Below, one piece after another: positions 38,979-48,718 of a stretch of DNA of 64,000 nucleotides. Where the stretch lies: positions 1,542,900-1,606,899 of the forward strand of contig NZ_CM001466.1 in the NCBI RefSeq assembly GCF_000231055.2, written 5' to 3'. The stretch's first letter is position 1. Every line of letters starts with the position of its first letter. The stretch is from Saccharomonospora azurea NA-128 (lineage in GTDB: Bacteria > Actinomycetota > Actinomycetes > Mycobacteriales > Pseudonocardiaceae). The position numbers and the translations under genes were made by a program. The notes under the pieces are model-generated. The model was not told the origin of the DNA. It did not search any database and saw only the letters and a list, made by a program, of their open reading frames with translations.

Positions 38979-39473
38979 TCAGTGCCGCGACCACGCGACC
39001 CTCATCCACTGGAACGCCAGCACGATCATCGCTCCGGCGGCGATCACCAGCCCGATACCGGGGCCGGCTCCCGACACACCGCTGATGCCCGACGACTGCT
39101 GCGACCACACGGCCAGGATCCCGTCCACCGACGCGAACCAGCCGCCGATCGCGCACACCCACGCCAGCCACCACCGTCGTGTGGTCAGCGCGAGCGCCGA
39201 GCCGAACACACCGAAACCGGCGGCCGTCGCGGCGAACAACTGCGGGATCGCGCCCGCCTCGCCGATCAACGCCTGCCACCCGGGACGACCGTCGACCCAC
39301 GGCAGCACGAAGCCGATCAGCAACAGGAACACGAACACCGCGATGGTGAAACCACGGCGGCCGAACTCGACGGTGCGTGCCGCGCGGCCGAGAGTCTCCT
39401 CGAGTGCGGCGGCGGTGCGTGCGTCGAGCTGGTCGTTCGAGGCCGGGAACTCGGCCTTCGACTCGTCACTCAC
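38979..39473 (-). CDS. Rv2732c-like membrane protein
   Basis: 164 residues with a hydrophilic N-terminal 40 residues ([25 protein letters not shown]...) and four predicted spans: [62 protein letters not shown] and [19 protein letters not shown]. Unknown function; always next to miaB in actinobacteria. The GTG at 39473 was chosen because it overlaps the miaB stop (GTGA) and has GGAAGG 9 nt upstream; a GTG three codons earlier would abut that site. Confidence 0.82.
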   Translation of the reverse strand: MSDESKAEFPASNDQLDARTAAALEETLGRAARTVEFGRRGFTIAVFVFLLLIGFVLPWVDGRPGWQALIGEAGAIPQLFAATAAGFGVFGSALALTTRRWWLAWVCAIGGWFASVDGILAVWSQQSSGISGVSGAGPGIGLVIAAGAMIVLAFQWMRVAWSRH

Positions 39474-40960
39474 AGTGAACACCCTTCCACATCGGCACCG
39501 GACGCCACCGATGCCACGGAGGCAGCACCGAACGACGGCAGCCCGAGGCTGACTCCCTTCGTCTTCGGACGCAACCCTGCCTCCACGTTGTCCCCGGCCC
39601 TGGTGCGCCGGTGCGACAGCACGTCACCGTCGGCGACCAGGTGGTGCGGAGCCGCGTAGGTGATCGTCGTCTCGACGACGTCGCCCGGCCGGATCTCGCG
39701 GTCGACGGCCTCGCCCACGGGGGCGAAGTGCACGAGCCTGCCGTCGCGGGCGCGGCCGCTCATCCGGTGGGTCTCGGCGTCCTTGCGCCCCTCCCCCGAG
39801 GCGACCAGCAGCTCGACCGTCCTGCCGACGAGCTTCTTGTTCTCCTGCCAGGCGATCTCGTTCTGCAGTTCGACCAACCGGTCGTAGCGTTCCTGCACGA
39901 CCGCCTTCGGGACCTGGTCCTCCATCTCGGCGGCCGGGGTTCCGGGTCGCGGCGAGTACTGGAACGTGAAGGCGCTGGAGAACCGGGCCTGCCGCACCAC
40001 CTCGAGGGTCTGCTCGAAGTCCTCCTCCGTCTCGCCGGGGAACCCGACGATGATGTCCGTGGTGATCGCCGCGTCCGGCATCGCCTCGCGCACCCGGTCG
40101 AGGATGGACAGGAAGCGGGTCGAGCGGTAGGAGCGGCGCATCGCCTTCAGGACGCGGTCGGAGCCGGACTGCAGCGGCATGTGCAGCTGGTGGCACACGT
40201 TGGGCGTCTCGGCCATCGCGTCGATCACGTCGTCGGTGAAGGCCGCGGGGTGCGGCGACGTGAACCGCACGCGCTCCAGCCCGTCCACGGAACCGCAGGC
40301 ACGCAACAGTTTCCCGAACGCGTAGCGGTCGCCGAACTCGACACCGTAGGAGTTGACGTTCTGCCCGAGCAGCGTCACCTCCAGCACACCCTCCGCCACG
40401 AGCGCCTCGACCTCGGCGAGGATCTCGCCCGGGCGCCGGTCGCGTTCTTTGCCCCGCAACGACGGGACGATGCAGAAGGTGCACGTGTTGTTGCAGCCGA
40501 CGGAGATCGACACCCAACCGGAGTAGGCGGACTCCCTGCGCGCCGGCAGTGTCGACGGGAAGGTCTCGAGGGCCTCCAGGATCTCGACCTGGGCCTCGGC
40601 GTTGTGCCGCGCGCGTTCCAGAAGGACGGGCAGCGACGAGATGTTGTGGGTACCGAAGACGACGTCCACCCACGGTGCCCGCTGCACGATCTCGCCACGG
40701 TCCTTCTGCGCGAGGCAGCCGCCGACGGCGATCTGCATACCGGGTTTCGCCGTCTTGGCGGCACGGAGATGACCGAGGTGACCGTAGAGCTTGTTGTCGG
40801 CGTTCTCACGCACCGCGCAGGTGTTCAGCACGACCACGTCGGGGTCCTCGCCGTCGGCGGCGTGCGCATAGCCGGCGTCCTCCAACTGCCCGGCGAGACG
40901 CTCCGAATCGTGCACGTTCATCTGGCACCCGAAGGTGCGGATCGCGTAGGTGCGGGTCAC
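39470..40960 (-). CDS. miaB: tRNA-2-methylthio-N6-dimethylallyladenosine synthase MiaB
   Basis: Radical-SAM methylthiotransferase that adds a methylthio group to i6A37 of tRNA. The 496 residues contain the UPF0004 cluster ligands C12, C48 and C82, the radical-SAM triad C156-xxx-C160-xx-C163 (CNNTCTFC), and a TRAM domain (about 385-450). The C-terminal 40 residues are an extra, low-conservation tail. GTG start, with TACCCT (complement at 40968-40973) 7 nt upstream: a likely leaderless mRNA. Divergent from the glutamate transporter. Confidence 0.96.
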   Translation of the reverse strand: MTRTYAIRTFGCQMNVHDSERLAGQLEDAGYAHAADGEDPDVVVLNTCAVRENADNKLYGHLGHLRAAKTAKPGMQIAVGGCLAQKDRGEIVQRAPWVDVVFGTHNISSLPVLLERARHNAEAQVEILEALETFPSTLPARRESAYSGWVSISVGCNNTCTFCIVPSLRGKERDRRPGEILAEVEALVAEGVLEVTLLGQNVNSYGVEFGDRYAFGKLLRACGSVDGLERVRFTSPHPAAFTDDVIDAMAETPNVCHQLHMPLQSGSDRVLKAMRRSYRSTRFLSILDRVREAMPDAAITTDIIVGFPGETEEDFEQTLEVVRQARFSSAFTFQYSPRPGTPAAEMEDQVPKAVVQERYDRLVELQNEIAWQENKKLVGRTVELLVASGEGRKDAETHRMSGRARDGRLVHFAPVGEAVDREIRPGDVVETTITYAAPHHLVADGDVLSHRRTRAGDNVEAGLRPKTKGVSLGLPSFGAASVASVASGADVEGCSL

Positions 40961-41187
40961 GTCTGTCAGGGTAGGTCAACGCCCTCGAACCACCTCACCG
41001 CGTCCGGCCTGGACATCGCGGTTAGGGTTCCGGGAACGCTCGAGCGGACCCGACCCGGCGCCATCGAATTGACCACTTAAGGTTGCTTTTTGATTGAGGA
41101 CACACGCCGGATTGCCCCAAAGGTGTTAGATCCGGATGTTGCCAGTGACAACCCGCGACCCGCGGCTTGCCGAGTGATGGAGGTCAG

Positions 41188-41943
41188 ATGAGCACCGCGA
41201 CGTCAGCACCGCCGATGATCAAGGCGGCGGCGGTGAACAAGCACTTCGGCGACCTGCACGTGCTCAAGGACATCGACTTCGAGGTGCCCACGGGCCAGGT
41301 TGTCGTGATCCTCGGACCGTCGGGTTCCGGCAAGTCCACGCTCTGCCGTGCCATCAACCGGCTCGAGCCGATCGACAGCGGCGAGATCAGCATCGACGGC
41401 AAGCCGTTGCCCGCCGAGGGGAAGGCGCTCGCCGCTCTCCGCGCGGACGTGGGCATGGTCTTCCAGCAGTTCAACCTGTTCGCGCACAAGACGATCGTCG
41501 AGAACGTCACCCTCGGCCCGATCAAGGTGCGTAAGCAGAACGCCGACGAGGCCCGCAAGACGGCCATGGAGCTGCTCGACCGCGTCGGGATCGCCAACCA
41601 GGCGCAGAAGTACCCTGCACAGCTGTCCGGTGGACAGCAGCAGCGCGCCGCGATCGCCCGGGCACTCGCGATGCGGCCCAAGGTGATGCTGTTCGACGAA
41701 CCGACCTCCGCGCTGGACCCCGAGATGGTCCAGGAGGTGCTCGACACGATGACCGAGCTCGCCGACGACGGCATGACGATGCTCGTGGTCACGCACGAGA
41801 TGGGCTTCGCCCGCCGGGCCGCGCACCGTGTGGTGTTCATGGCCGACGGCGAGATCGTCGAGGACTCCACGCCCGACACGTTCTTCACCGCTCCGCAGTC
41901 GGCGCGGGCGAGGGACTTCCTCGGCAAGATCCTTACTCACTGA
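41188..41943 (+). CDS. gluA: Glutamate ABC transporter ATPase GluA
   Basis: Polar amino-acid ABC ATPase of 251 residues. Walker A GPSGSGKST (43-51), Q-loop FQQFNLF, signature LSGGQQQR, Walker B VMLFDEP and switch VTHEMGFA are all intact. ATG with GGAGG 4 nt upstream. First gene of a four-gene gluABCD-type operon that in Corynebacterium also sits beside recX-recA, which supports the glutamate assignment; related amino acids are possible. An AT-rich stretch (41061-41131) with TTGACC and TTAGAT is the likely promoter region. Confidence 0.92.
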   Translation: MSTATSAPPMIKAAAVNKHFGDLHVLKDIDFEVPTGQVVVILGPSGSGKSTLCRAINRLEPIDSGEISIDGKPLPAEGKALAALRADVGMVFQQFNLFAHKTIVENVTLGPIKVRKQNADEARKTAMELLDRVGIANQAQKYPAQLSGGQQQRAAIARALAMRPKVMLFDEPTSALDPEMVQEVLDTMTELADDGMTMLVVTHEMGFARRAAHRVVFMADGEIVEDSTPDTFFTAPQSARARDFLGKILTH

Positions 41944-41992
41944 CACATGTCGTGGCGGCACGGGCCGCCTCAACCGAAACAGGAGAGGTGCC

Positions 41993-42910
41993 ATGAAGAT
42001 TCGCACCCTGACGGTGGGACTGCTGGCCGCGAGCCTCGCCCTCACCGCATGTGGCAAGGAAGGGTCGCCGTCCGACTCCGAAGGCGGAAACGGCGACGGC
42101 AGCGGCTCGGCGGCTCTGAGCTACGAGGTGGCGAAGGACGTCACCGTCGAGGACTCCCCGACCTTCGACCGCATGAAGAAGGCCGGTCACGTCGTCGTCG
42201 GCGTCAAGGAGGACCAGCCGAACCTGGGTTACAAGGACCCGACCACGGGTGAGTACGAGGGCTTCGACGTCGAGATCGCACGCCTCGTCTCGGCGAAGCT
42301 CGGGTTCGACCCGAAGTCGATCGAGTACAAGGCCGTCGCGTCCGCCGGACGTGAGCAGGCCATCGTGAACGGCGACGTCGACTACTACGTCGGCACCTAC
42401 ACGATCAACGACAAGCGCAAGCAGCAAATCAGCTTCGCCGGCCCGTACTTCGTCGCCGGTCAGGGCCTGCTGGTCGCCAAGGACAACAACGACATCAACG
42501 GCAAGGACGACCTCAAGGGCAAGAAGGTCTGCTCGGTGAGCGGCTCCACGCCGATCCAGAACGTGCGTGACGAGGGTCTGCACGAGCCCGGCGGCGAGAT
42601 CGTCGAGCTCCAGACCTACTCCCAGTGCGTCAACGAGCTGCTCAACGGCAAGATCGACGCCGTCACCACGGACGACGCCATCCTGCTCGGCTACGCCGCC
42701 CAGCAGCCCGACGAGCTCAAGGTCGTCGGCGAGTCCTTCACCGAGGAGCCCTACGGCATCGGGCTGCCCAAGGAGGACGACGCCCTCCGGGACAAGGTGA
42801 ACGACATCCTGGAAGAGGCCATGGAAGACGGCACGTGGCAGGAAATTTACGACGCCACGCTCGGCAAGTCCGGCAACAAGGCCGAGATGCCCGAGATCGA
42901 ACGCTACTGA
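41993..42910 (+). CDS. gluB: Glutamate-binding lipoprotein GluB
   Basis: Periplasmic-type binding protein, 305 residues, tethered as a lipoprotein: signal peptide with lipobox LTAC-G (Cys20), Ser/Gly-rich linker (24-40), then the SBP-bac-3 domain with GVKEDQPNLGYKDPTTGEYEGFDVEIA and KKVCSVSGSTPIQNV. The two Cys residues in the domain could form a disulfide. ATG with AGGAGAGG upstream, 49 bp after gluA. Confidence 0.92.
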   Translation: MKIRTLTVGLLAASLALTACGKEGSPSDSEGGNGDGSGSAALSYEVAKDVTVEDSPTFDRMKKAGHVVVGVKEDQPNLGYKDPTTGEYEGFDVEIARLVSAKLGFDPKSIEYKAVASAGREQAIVNGDVDYYVGTYTINDKRKQQISFAGPYFVAGQGLLVAKDNNDINGKDDLKGKKVCSVSGSTPIQNVRDEGLHEPGGEIVELQTYSQCVNELLNGKIDAVTTDDAILLGYAAQQPDELKVVGESFTEEPYGIGLPKEDDALRDKVNDILEEAMEDGTWQEIYDATLGKSGNKAEMPEIERY

Positions 42911-43013
42911 CGCCGACACCGGCCCTCGGTGGTGACCACCCGCACGGGTGAGGCCGCCGAGGGCCGCGCACGTCGGCAGCCGCCCCATCTGTCCCCGCAC
43001 CTCCGAGGGAAAC

Positions 43014-43661
43014 ATGGACGTACTGCTGGACAACCTCGACCTGTACGGGCCGGGTTTTCTCAACACCATCAAACTGTTCGTCTTGTCGGCGATCGGCTCG
43101 TTGGTGCTGGGCACGATCCTGGCGATGCTGCGGGTGAGCCCGGTCCCGATTCTGCGCGCCGCGGGTGCCGCGTACGTGACGCTGTTCCGGAACACGCCGC
43201 TGACCCTGCTTTTCTTCTTCTTCGTCTTCGCCTACCCGCTGCTCGACATCATCGACCTGTCGTACTTCTGGGCCGCCGTCGTGGCGTTGATCGTGTACAC
43301 GTCGGCGTTCGTCTGTGAGGTCGTGCGCGCGGGCATCAACACGGTTCCCGTCGGCCAGGCGGAGGCCGCCCGCGCCATCGGCCTCACGTTCGGCCAGTCG
43401 CTGGGCCAGATCATCCTTCCGCAGGCGACACGCTCCGTGGTGCCGCCGATGGTCAGCACCATGATCGCGTTGCTGAAGAACACCACGATCGCGGCCGGGT
43501 TCTCGGTCTTCGAGGCGGGAGCGATCCAGAACTACCTGTCCGAGCGCGGGTACAGCGTGATGGTCGGCCTGCTGTGGGTGGCGCTGGGCTTCGTCGTCCT
43601 GATCACTCCGCTGACCCTGCTGCAACGTAGCCTCGAGAAGCGCTGGAGCGTGGCCCGATGA
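43014..43661 (+). CDS. gluC: Glutamate ABC transporter permease GluC
   Basis: Inner-membrane permease of 215 residues with about five spans and the EAA-like loop EAARAIGLTFGQSLGQIILPQA that contacts the ATPase. N-terminal block FLNTIKLFVLSAIGSLVLGTIL is typical of the HisM/GlnP family. ATG with GAGGGA upstream; its stop overlaps gluD as ATGA. Confidence 0.92.
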   Translation: MDVLLDNLDLYGPGFLNTIKLFVLSAIGSLVLGTILAMLRVSPVPILRAAGAAYVTLFRNTPLTLLFFFFVFAYPLLDIIDLSYFWAAVVALIVYTSAFVCEVVRAGINTVPVGQAEAARAIGLTFGQSLGQIILPQATRSVVPPMVSTMIALLKNTTIAAGFSVFEAGAIQNYLSERGYSVMVGLLWVALGFVVLITPLTLLQRSLEKRWSVAR

Positions 43662-44518
43662 GCGCTGTCCTGTTCGACGTCCCGGGACCGAAGGCACGGG
43701 TACGGCACCGCGGCTACGCGGTCGCCGGGGTGCTCGCCGTGGTGGCGGTCATCGGATACATCGTGTACAAGTTCGCCGAAGCCGGTCAGTTCGACGCCGA
43801 CATCTGGGAGTGGACCCTCTACGAGCAGATCCAGCTGGAGGTCGCCGAGGCGCTGCTCAACACGCTGCGGGCGTTCGCGGCGGCGGCGGTACTGGCACTC
43901 GCCTTCGGTGCGGTCTTCGCGGCGGCCAGGCTGTCCGACCACGCGATCCTGCGCGTTCCGGCGACGCTGATCGTGGAGTTCTTCCGCGCCGTGCCGCTCG
44001 TGGTGATGATCTTCTTCTTCCACTACGGGCTCGCGCTGGGCGCCCCGTTCTACTCGGTGGTGCTCGGCCTGACGCTGTACAACGGCTCGGTGCTCGCCGA
44101 GGTGTTCCGTGCGGGCATCCTGTCGCTGCCCAAGGGACAGAGCGAGGCGGCGTACGCGATCGGCATGCGCAAGACCCAGGTGATGCGCATGGTGCTGCTG
44201 CCACAGGCACTGCGCGCGATGCTGCCCGCGATCATCAGCCAGCTCGTGGTGTTGCTCAAGGACACCGCGCTCGGCTTCCTCATCACCTACGAGGAGCTGC
44301 TGCGCTACGCCCGCTACCTCGGCGGCCAGTTCGAGTTCGACCGGCCGCTGATCCCGATCACGATCGTGGTCGGCGCCATGTACATCCTGATGTGCCTGGC
44401 GTTGACCGGCCTGGCGAAGTGGCTGGAGTCGCGCAACCGCCGTAGCAAGAAGGCGCTGCCCGTGGACGTCACGGCCGAGACCGAGGAGGCCACCCTCACC
44501 GACGGCAAGCCGGCCTGA
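43658..44518 (+). CDS. gluD: Glutamate ABC transporter permease GluD
   Basis: Second permease, 286 residues, with an extra N-terminal span (about 21-38) and basic C-terminal tail compared with GluC. EAA-loop: EAAYAIGMRKTQVMRMVLLPQA. ATGA overlap with gluC shows translational coupling. A terminator hairpin follows 27 bp after the stop. Confidence 0.92.
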   Translation: MSAVLFDVPGPKARVRHRGYAVAGVLAVVAVIGYIVYKFAEAGQFDADIWEWTLYEQIQLEVAEALLNTLRAFAAAAVLALAFGAVFAAARLSDHAILRVPATLIVEFFRAVPLVVMIFFFHYGLALGAPFYSVVLGLTLYNGSVLAEVFRAGILSLPKGQSEAAYAIGMRKTQVMRMVLLPQALRAMLPAIISQLVVLLKDTALGFLITYEELLRYARYLGGQFEFDRPLIPITIVVGAMYILMCLALTGLAKWLESRNRRSKKALPVDVTAETEEATLTDGKPA

Positions 44519-44545
44519 CCTCCGCGTCGGCTCACACACGAGACA

Positions 44546-44580
44546 GGGCCGCCGTCACCCGACAACGGTGACGGCGGCCC
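44546..44580. terminator. Bidirectional hairpin terminator
   Basis: 14-bp perfect stem (GGGCCGCCGTCACC / GGTGACGGCGGCCC), 7-nt loop, followed by TTGTTCGTC, between gluD and the convergent sdhB. Confidence 0.9.
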
Positions 44581-44587
44581 TTGTTCG

Positions 44588-45343
44588 TCAGCTCTTGTTG
44601 CGGCGGAAGAGCTTGTTGCCCAACCACACCACCGGGTCGTAGCGACGGTCCACGACCCGCTCCTTCATCGGGATCAACGCGTTGTCGGTGATGTGGATGT
44701 TCTCCGGGCACACCTCGCTACAGCACTTGGTGATGTTGCAGTATCCGAGGCCGTGTTCGTCCTGCGCCGCATCCTTGCGGTCGGCCACGTCGAGCGGATG
44801 CATGTCCAGCTCCGCGATCCGCATCAGGAACCGCGGCCCCGCGAACGCGGGCTTGTTCTCCTCGTGGTCCCGGATCACGTGGCAGACGTCCTGACACAGG
44901 AAGCACTCGATGCACTTGCGGAACTCCTGCGACCGTTCCACGTCGACCTGCTGCATGCGGTACTCGCCCGGCTCCAGCTCCGGGGGCGGCGCGAACGCCG
45001 GGATCTCCCGCGCCTTCGTGTAGTTGTAGGAGACGTCGGTGACCAGGTCACGGACCACCGGGAACGTCCGCATCGGAGTCACGGTGATGACCTCGTCGGG
45101 ACGGAACACCGACATGCGGGTCATACAGAGCAGTCGCGGCCTGCCGTTGACCTCGGCGGAGCAGGATCCGCACTTGCCCGCCTTGCAGTTCCACCGCACC
45201 GCCAGGTCGGGAGCCTGCGTGGCCTGCAGGCGGTGGATCAGGTCGAGCACGACCTCGCCCTCGTTGGCCTCGACGGTGTAGTCGCGCAGCTCCCCGTCAC
45301 CGTCGTCGCCACGCCAGATCCGCAGTGTCGCTTCGTACCCCAT
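44588..45343 (-). CDS. sdhB: Succinate dehydrogenase iron-sulfur subunit
   Basis: Electron-transfer subunit of succinate dehydrogenase, 251 residues. [2Fe-2S] ligands C53, C58, C61, C73; [4Fe-4S]/[3Fe-4S] ligands in CIECFLCQDVC (C144, C147, C150, C154) and CNITKCCSEVC (C202, C207/C208, C212). Equivalent to the Rv0247c-type (Sdh1) subunit. ATG start right after sdhA. Order sdhC-sdhA-sdhB. Confidence 0.94.
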   Translation of the reverse strand: MGYEATLRIWRGDDGDGELRDYTVEANEGEVVLDLIHRLQATQAPDLAVRWNCKAGKCGSCSAEVNGRPRLLCMTRMSVFRPDEVITVTPMRTFPVVRDLVTDVSYNYTKAREIPAFAPPPELEPGEYRMQQVDVERSQEFRKCIECFLCQDVCHVIRDHEENKPAFAGPRFLMRIAELDMHPLDVADRKDAAQDEHGLGYCNITKCCSEVCPENIHITDNALIPMKERVVDRRYDPVVWLGNKLFRRNKS

Positions 45344-45344
45344 G

Positions 45345-47261
45345 TCAGGCCGTCCTTTCCGGATGGTCGGCCAGTTCCTCGTCGGTGTAGTACTTCTCGA
45401 GTTCCGCCAGCTCGAACAACCCGAGCAGGTCGGTCCGCATCGGCTCCTGCTCCTTGGTGGTCACCTCGACGCGAGGCACCGGAGCCTCGTCGCCGGTGGT
45501 GTGGCACACGAGCAGCGTGTTGCGCCACCGCGCGTCCAACTGCGGGTAGTCGTCCCGCGTGTGTCCGCCCCGGCTCTCGGTGCGACGCAACGCCGCACGG
45601 GCCACGCACTCGCTCACGAGCAGCATGTTGCGAAGATCCAGCGCCAGGTGCCACCCGGGGTTGTACTGGCGGTGCCCCTCGACCGTGACTCCACGCAACC
45701 GGCCGCGGATCTCCTCGAGCGTCTCCAACGCCTTCTCCATCTCGTCGGCGGTGCGGATGATGCCCACGAGGTCGTTCATGCACTGCTGCAGTTCGGTCTG
45801 CAGGGTGTAGGGATTCTGGGCGTCCTGACCGTCGCGAGGCGGGTCGAACGGGGCGAGCGCGGTCCGCGCCGCAACGGCGACGTCGACCTCCGACACCGCC
45901 GGGCGCTCGGTGAGCGACTCGACATAGTCCGCGGCGCCGAGGCCTGCCCTCCGGCCGAACACCAACAGGTCGGACAACGAGTTGCCACCGAGCCTGTTCG
46001 ACCCGTGCATTCCGCCGGAACACTCCCCCGCCGCGAACAGCCCCGGCACGCTCGACGACGCCGTGTCCGGGTCCACCTCGATACCGCCCATCACGTAGTG
46101 GCAGGTGGGACCGACCTCCATCGGCTCCGCCGTGATGTCGACGTCGGCGAGTTCCTTGAACTGGTGGTACATCGACGGCAGCCGGCGTTTGATCTCCTCC
46201 GCCGACATCCTGCTCGAGATGTCGAGGTAGACCCCGCCGTGCGGCGAACCCCGCCCTTCCTTGACCTCGGTGTTGATCGCGCGGGCCACCTCGTCGCGCG
46301 GCAGGAGATCGGGTGTCCTCCGGTTGTTGTCGGGGTCGGTGTACCAGCGGTCCGCCTCCTCCTCCGTCTCCGCGTACTGTCCTTTGAAGACGTCGGGCAC
46401 GTAGCGGAACATGAACCGCTCGCCCTCGGAGTTGCGCAACACGCCGCCGTCGCCCCGGACCCCCTCCGTGACGAGGATGCCCTTCACGCTGGGCGGCCAG
46501 ACCATGCCCGTGGGATGGAACTGGACGAACTCCATGTTGATGAGCGACGCGCCCGCTCGCAGAGCCAGCGCGTGCCCGTCGCCCGTGTACTCCCACGAGT
46601 TCGACGTGACCTTGAACGACTTGCCGATCCCGCCGGTGGCGAGCACCACGGCGGGCGCCTCGAACAACACGAAGCGCCCGGACTCGCGCCAGTACCCGAA
46701 CGCTCCGGCGATGGCGCCGTCCTGAGTGAGCAGCTCGGTGATCGTGCACTCGGCGAACACCTTGAGCTTGGACTCGTAGTCGCCGTCGGTGGCGTGGTCC
46801 TGCTGCTGCAGCGACACGATCTTCTGCTGCATCGTGCGAATCAGCTCCAGCCCGGTGCGGTCGCCGACGTGCGCCAGGCGCGGGTAGGTGTGCCCGCCGA
46901 AGTTGCGCTGACTGATCCTGCCGTCCCCCGTGCGATCGAACAGGGCGCCGTACGTCTCCAGCTCCCACACGCGATCGGGCGCTTCCTTGGCGTGCAGCTC
47001 GGCCATGCGCCAGTTGTTGAGGAACTTCCCGCCCCGCATCGTGTCGCGGAAGTGCACCTGCCAGCCGTCGTTCGGGTTGACGTTGCCCATCGACGCCGCA
47101 CAGCCGCCCTCGGCCATGACGGTGTGGGCCTTGCCGAACAGTGACTTGCATACCACCGCGACGGAGAGTCCGCGCTGCCGCGCCTCGATCACGGCCCGCA
47201 GGCCCGCCCCACCGGCACCGATCACCACCACGTCGTAGCTGTGCCGTTCGACCTCGGTCAT
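45345..47261 (-). CDS. sdhA: Succinate dehydrogenase flavoprotein subunit
   Basis: Catalytic FAD subunit, 638 residues. FAD-binding GAGGAGLRAVIEA (about 16-28), the His-linked flavin segment KSLFGKAHTVMAEGG, the substrate region FHPTGM and RGDGGVLRNSEGERFM, TCHYVMGGIEV and GLFAAGECSGGMHGSNRLGGNSL. Length and motifs match the mycobacterial Sdh1 type (Rv0248c). It transfers electrons to SdhB and the membrane anchor. 1-bp gap to sdhB. Confidence 0.95.
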   Translation of the reverse strand: MTEVERHSYDVVVIGAGGAGLRAVIEARQRGLSVAVVCKSLFGKAHTVMAEGGCAASMGNVNPNDGWQVHFRDTMRGGKFLNNWRMAELHAKEAPDRVWELETYGALFDRTGDGRISQRNFGGHTYPRLAHVGDRTGLELIRTMQQKIVSLQQQDHATDGDYESKLKVFAECTITELLTQDGAIAGAFGYWRESGRFVLFEAPAVVLATGGIGKSFKVTSNSWEYTGDGHALALRAGASLINMEFVQFHPTGMVWPPSVKGILVTEGVRGDGGVLRNSEGERFMFRYVPDVFKGQYAETEEEADRWYTDPDNNRRTPDLLPRDEVARAINTEVKEGRGSPHGGVYLDISSRMSAEEIKRRLPSMYHQFKELADVDITAEPMEVGPTCHYVMGGIEVDPDTASSSVPGLFAAGECSGGMHGSNRLGGNSLSDLLVFGRRAGLGAADYVESLTERPAVSEVDVAVAARTALAPFDPPRDGQDAQNPYTLQTELQQCMNDLVGIIRTADEMEKALETLEEIRGRLRGVTVEGHRQYNPGWHLALDLRNMLLVSECVARAALRRTESRGGHTRDDYPQLDARWRNTLLVCHTTGDEAPVPRVEVTTKEQEPMRTDLLGLFELAELEKYYTDEELADHPERTA

Positions 47262-47328
47262 GAAAAGTCAGGCCACCTTCTGTTGTCCGCCGTGCCCGCC
47301 CGCGCGCGCCACACGGCTGGTCGGGATG

Positions 47329-48168
47329 TCAGTTGATGAAGCGCAGGTCGGGGATGGTGTCCGTCGACACCAGCCACACGTAGAGGTCGGTGACGACCAG
47401 CGTGCCCAGCGTGATCCAGGCGAACTGCATGTGCCGCACGTTGAGCCGGCTGACCTGCGTCCAGATCCAGTAGCGGACCGGATTCTTCGAAAAGTGCTTG
47501 AGTCTGCCTCCGGTCACGTGCCTGCACGAGTGGCAGGACAGCGTGTAGCACCAGAGCAACGAGACGTTGACCAGCAGGATGATGTTGCCGAGACCGAAAC
47601 CGCCGGCGAACGCCGCGATGGCGTCGTAGGTGTTGATCACGGTGATGAGGAGGGCTGCGTAGAAGAAGTACCGGTGCGCGTTCTGCACGATCAACGGCAA
47701 CCGCGTCTCACCCGTGTACCGCGCGTGCGGCTCCGTCACCGCGCACGCGGGCGGCGCGAACCACACCGAGCGGTAGTAGGCCTTGCGGTAGTAGTAGCAG
47801 GTGAGCCGGAACCCCAGCAGGAACGGCAGCGACAGGAACGCCAGCGGGATGAACTCCGGCAGCTCACCGATCGGTGTGCCGAAGTGACTCGACCCGGGCA
47901 CGCACGACTCGCTCAGGCACGGCGAGTAGAACGGCGTGAGGTAGTGGTACTCCGCGGCCCAGTAGCCCTCGCGCATGAACGACCGGATCGTCGCGTAGAC
48001 GACGAACGCGGCGAGCCCGAGGGCCGTGAACAGGGGAGCCGCCCACCACCGGTCGGTGCGCAGGGTGCGCTCGGTGATCGCGACCCGCGTCCGAGCGGCG
48101 GGGGCGGTGTCCATGGCTGCTCCAGGATCCGTGGCGCCGTCCTTCTTCGAGTGATCAGTGCTGGTCAC
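47329..48168 (-). CDS. sdhC: Succinate dehydrogenase membrane anchor (Rv0249c type)
   Basis: Membrane anchor of about 279 residues with five or more spans: PLFTALGLAAFVVYATI, IPLAFLSLPFLLGF, FFYAALLITVINTYDAI, GNIILLVNVSLLW and WITLGTLVVTDLYVWLV. Several His residues facing the spans (for example NAHRYFFYA, CHSCRHVTGG) are plausible haem/quinone ligands. The GTG at 48168 is used here, giving a 14-bp overlap with the upstream small ORF; a GTG at 48180 is also possible. It has the same place as Rv0249c in the mycobacterial sdh1 operon. Confidence 0.85.
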   Translation of the reverse strand: MTSTDHSKKDGATDPGAAMDTAPAARTRVAITERTLRTDRWWAAPLFTALGLAAFVVYATIRSFMREGYWAAEYHYLTPFYSPCLSESCVPGSSHFGTPIGELPEFIPLAFLSLPFLLGFRLTCYYYRKAYYRSVWFAPPACAVTEPHARYTGETRLPLIVQNAHRYFFYAALLITVINTYDAIAAFAGGFGLGNIILLVNVSLLWCYTLSCHSCRHVTGGRLKHFSKNPVRYWIWTQVSRLNVRHMQFAWITLGTLVVTDLYVWLVSTDTIPDLRFIN

Positions 48169-48442
48169 GTTGGTAACCACCCACGCCTTCGTCGTCGGCG
48201 CCCTTCCAGAACGCCGGGTCGTACGGGGTGTCCGGGATCTTCACGACGTCCGGTGGTCCTGATGCCTGTGTGGGCACGGGCGGAAGATGTGCGAGGTCCG
48301 CGACGTCGATGTCGAGCCGGTCGACGTCGTTCACGATCCGGCGAACGGCGGGCGATTCGCCGTACCGCGACCGCAACGCGCCCACGCACTGTCTGAGTCG
48401 CCCGATGGCCCGGCGTAGCTCTGTCATCTCGGCACTGGACAT
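48155..48442 (-). CDS. Rv0250c-like small protein of the sdh operon
   Basis: 95-residue soluble protein, mostly helical at its N-terminus (MSSAEMTELRRAIGRLRQCV) and ending with DPAFWKGADDEGVGGYQRDQH. No domain of known activity. The ATG at 48442 has a strong GGAGGG site upstream. Genes of this kind start the mycobacterial sdh1 operon, so it may help assembly or regulation of the complex; this is inference from position. Confidence 0.8.
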   Translation of the reverse strand: MSSAEMTELRRAIGRLRQCVGALRSRYGESPAVRRIVNDVDRLDIDVADLAHLPPVPTQASGPPDVVKIPDTPYDPAFWKGADDEGVGGYQRDQH

Positions 48443-48510
48443 GCTCACCCTCCGAATTCGTTGCTCGCATCCGAGACCGGTACGGCCGACTCTGCACCCC
48501 CACCGGTCAA

Positions 48511-48526
48511 TGTGACAAGTAGCACA
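48511..48526. promoter_or_regulatory. CRP/GlxR-type binding site
   Basis: TGTGACAAGTAGCACA fits TGTGA-N6-TCACA with a single mismatch. It lies 69 bp before the sdh operon start and between sdh and the divergent edd gene. Confidence 0.7.
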
Positions 48527-48580
48527 CCACCAACGGTTTGGCGTGACCGACATCACCAGAACTTCTTCACTGAATCGATA

Positions 48581-48608
48581 TTGTCGCGCTGACCTCGAGC
48601 TGTATCGT
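48581..48608 (+). promoter_or_regulatory. Putative edd promoter
   Basis: TTGTCG and TATCGT hexamers spaced by 16 bp, in the least GC-rich part of the intergenic region, giving a 5' leader of roughly 105 nt before edd. Confidence 0.4.
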
Positions 48609-48718
48609 GTCAGTTGCCCACAGGACGCGACGTCAACGCTGCCGTCCCACACCCTCAGTCGGTCACTCTGCGTAAGCAGAACGTGTGCCGTTCACCCGCC
48701 GTGAAGCGACCGGAGACC

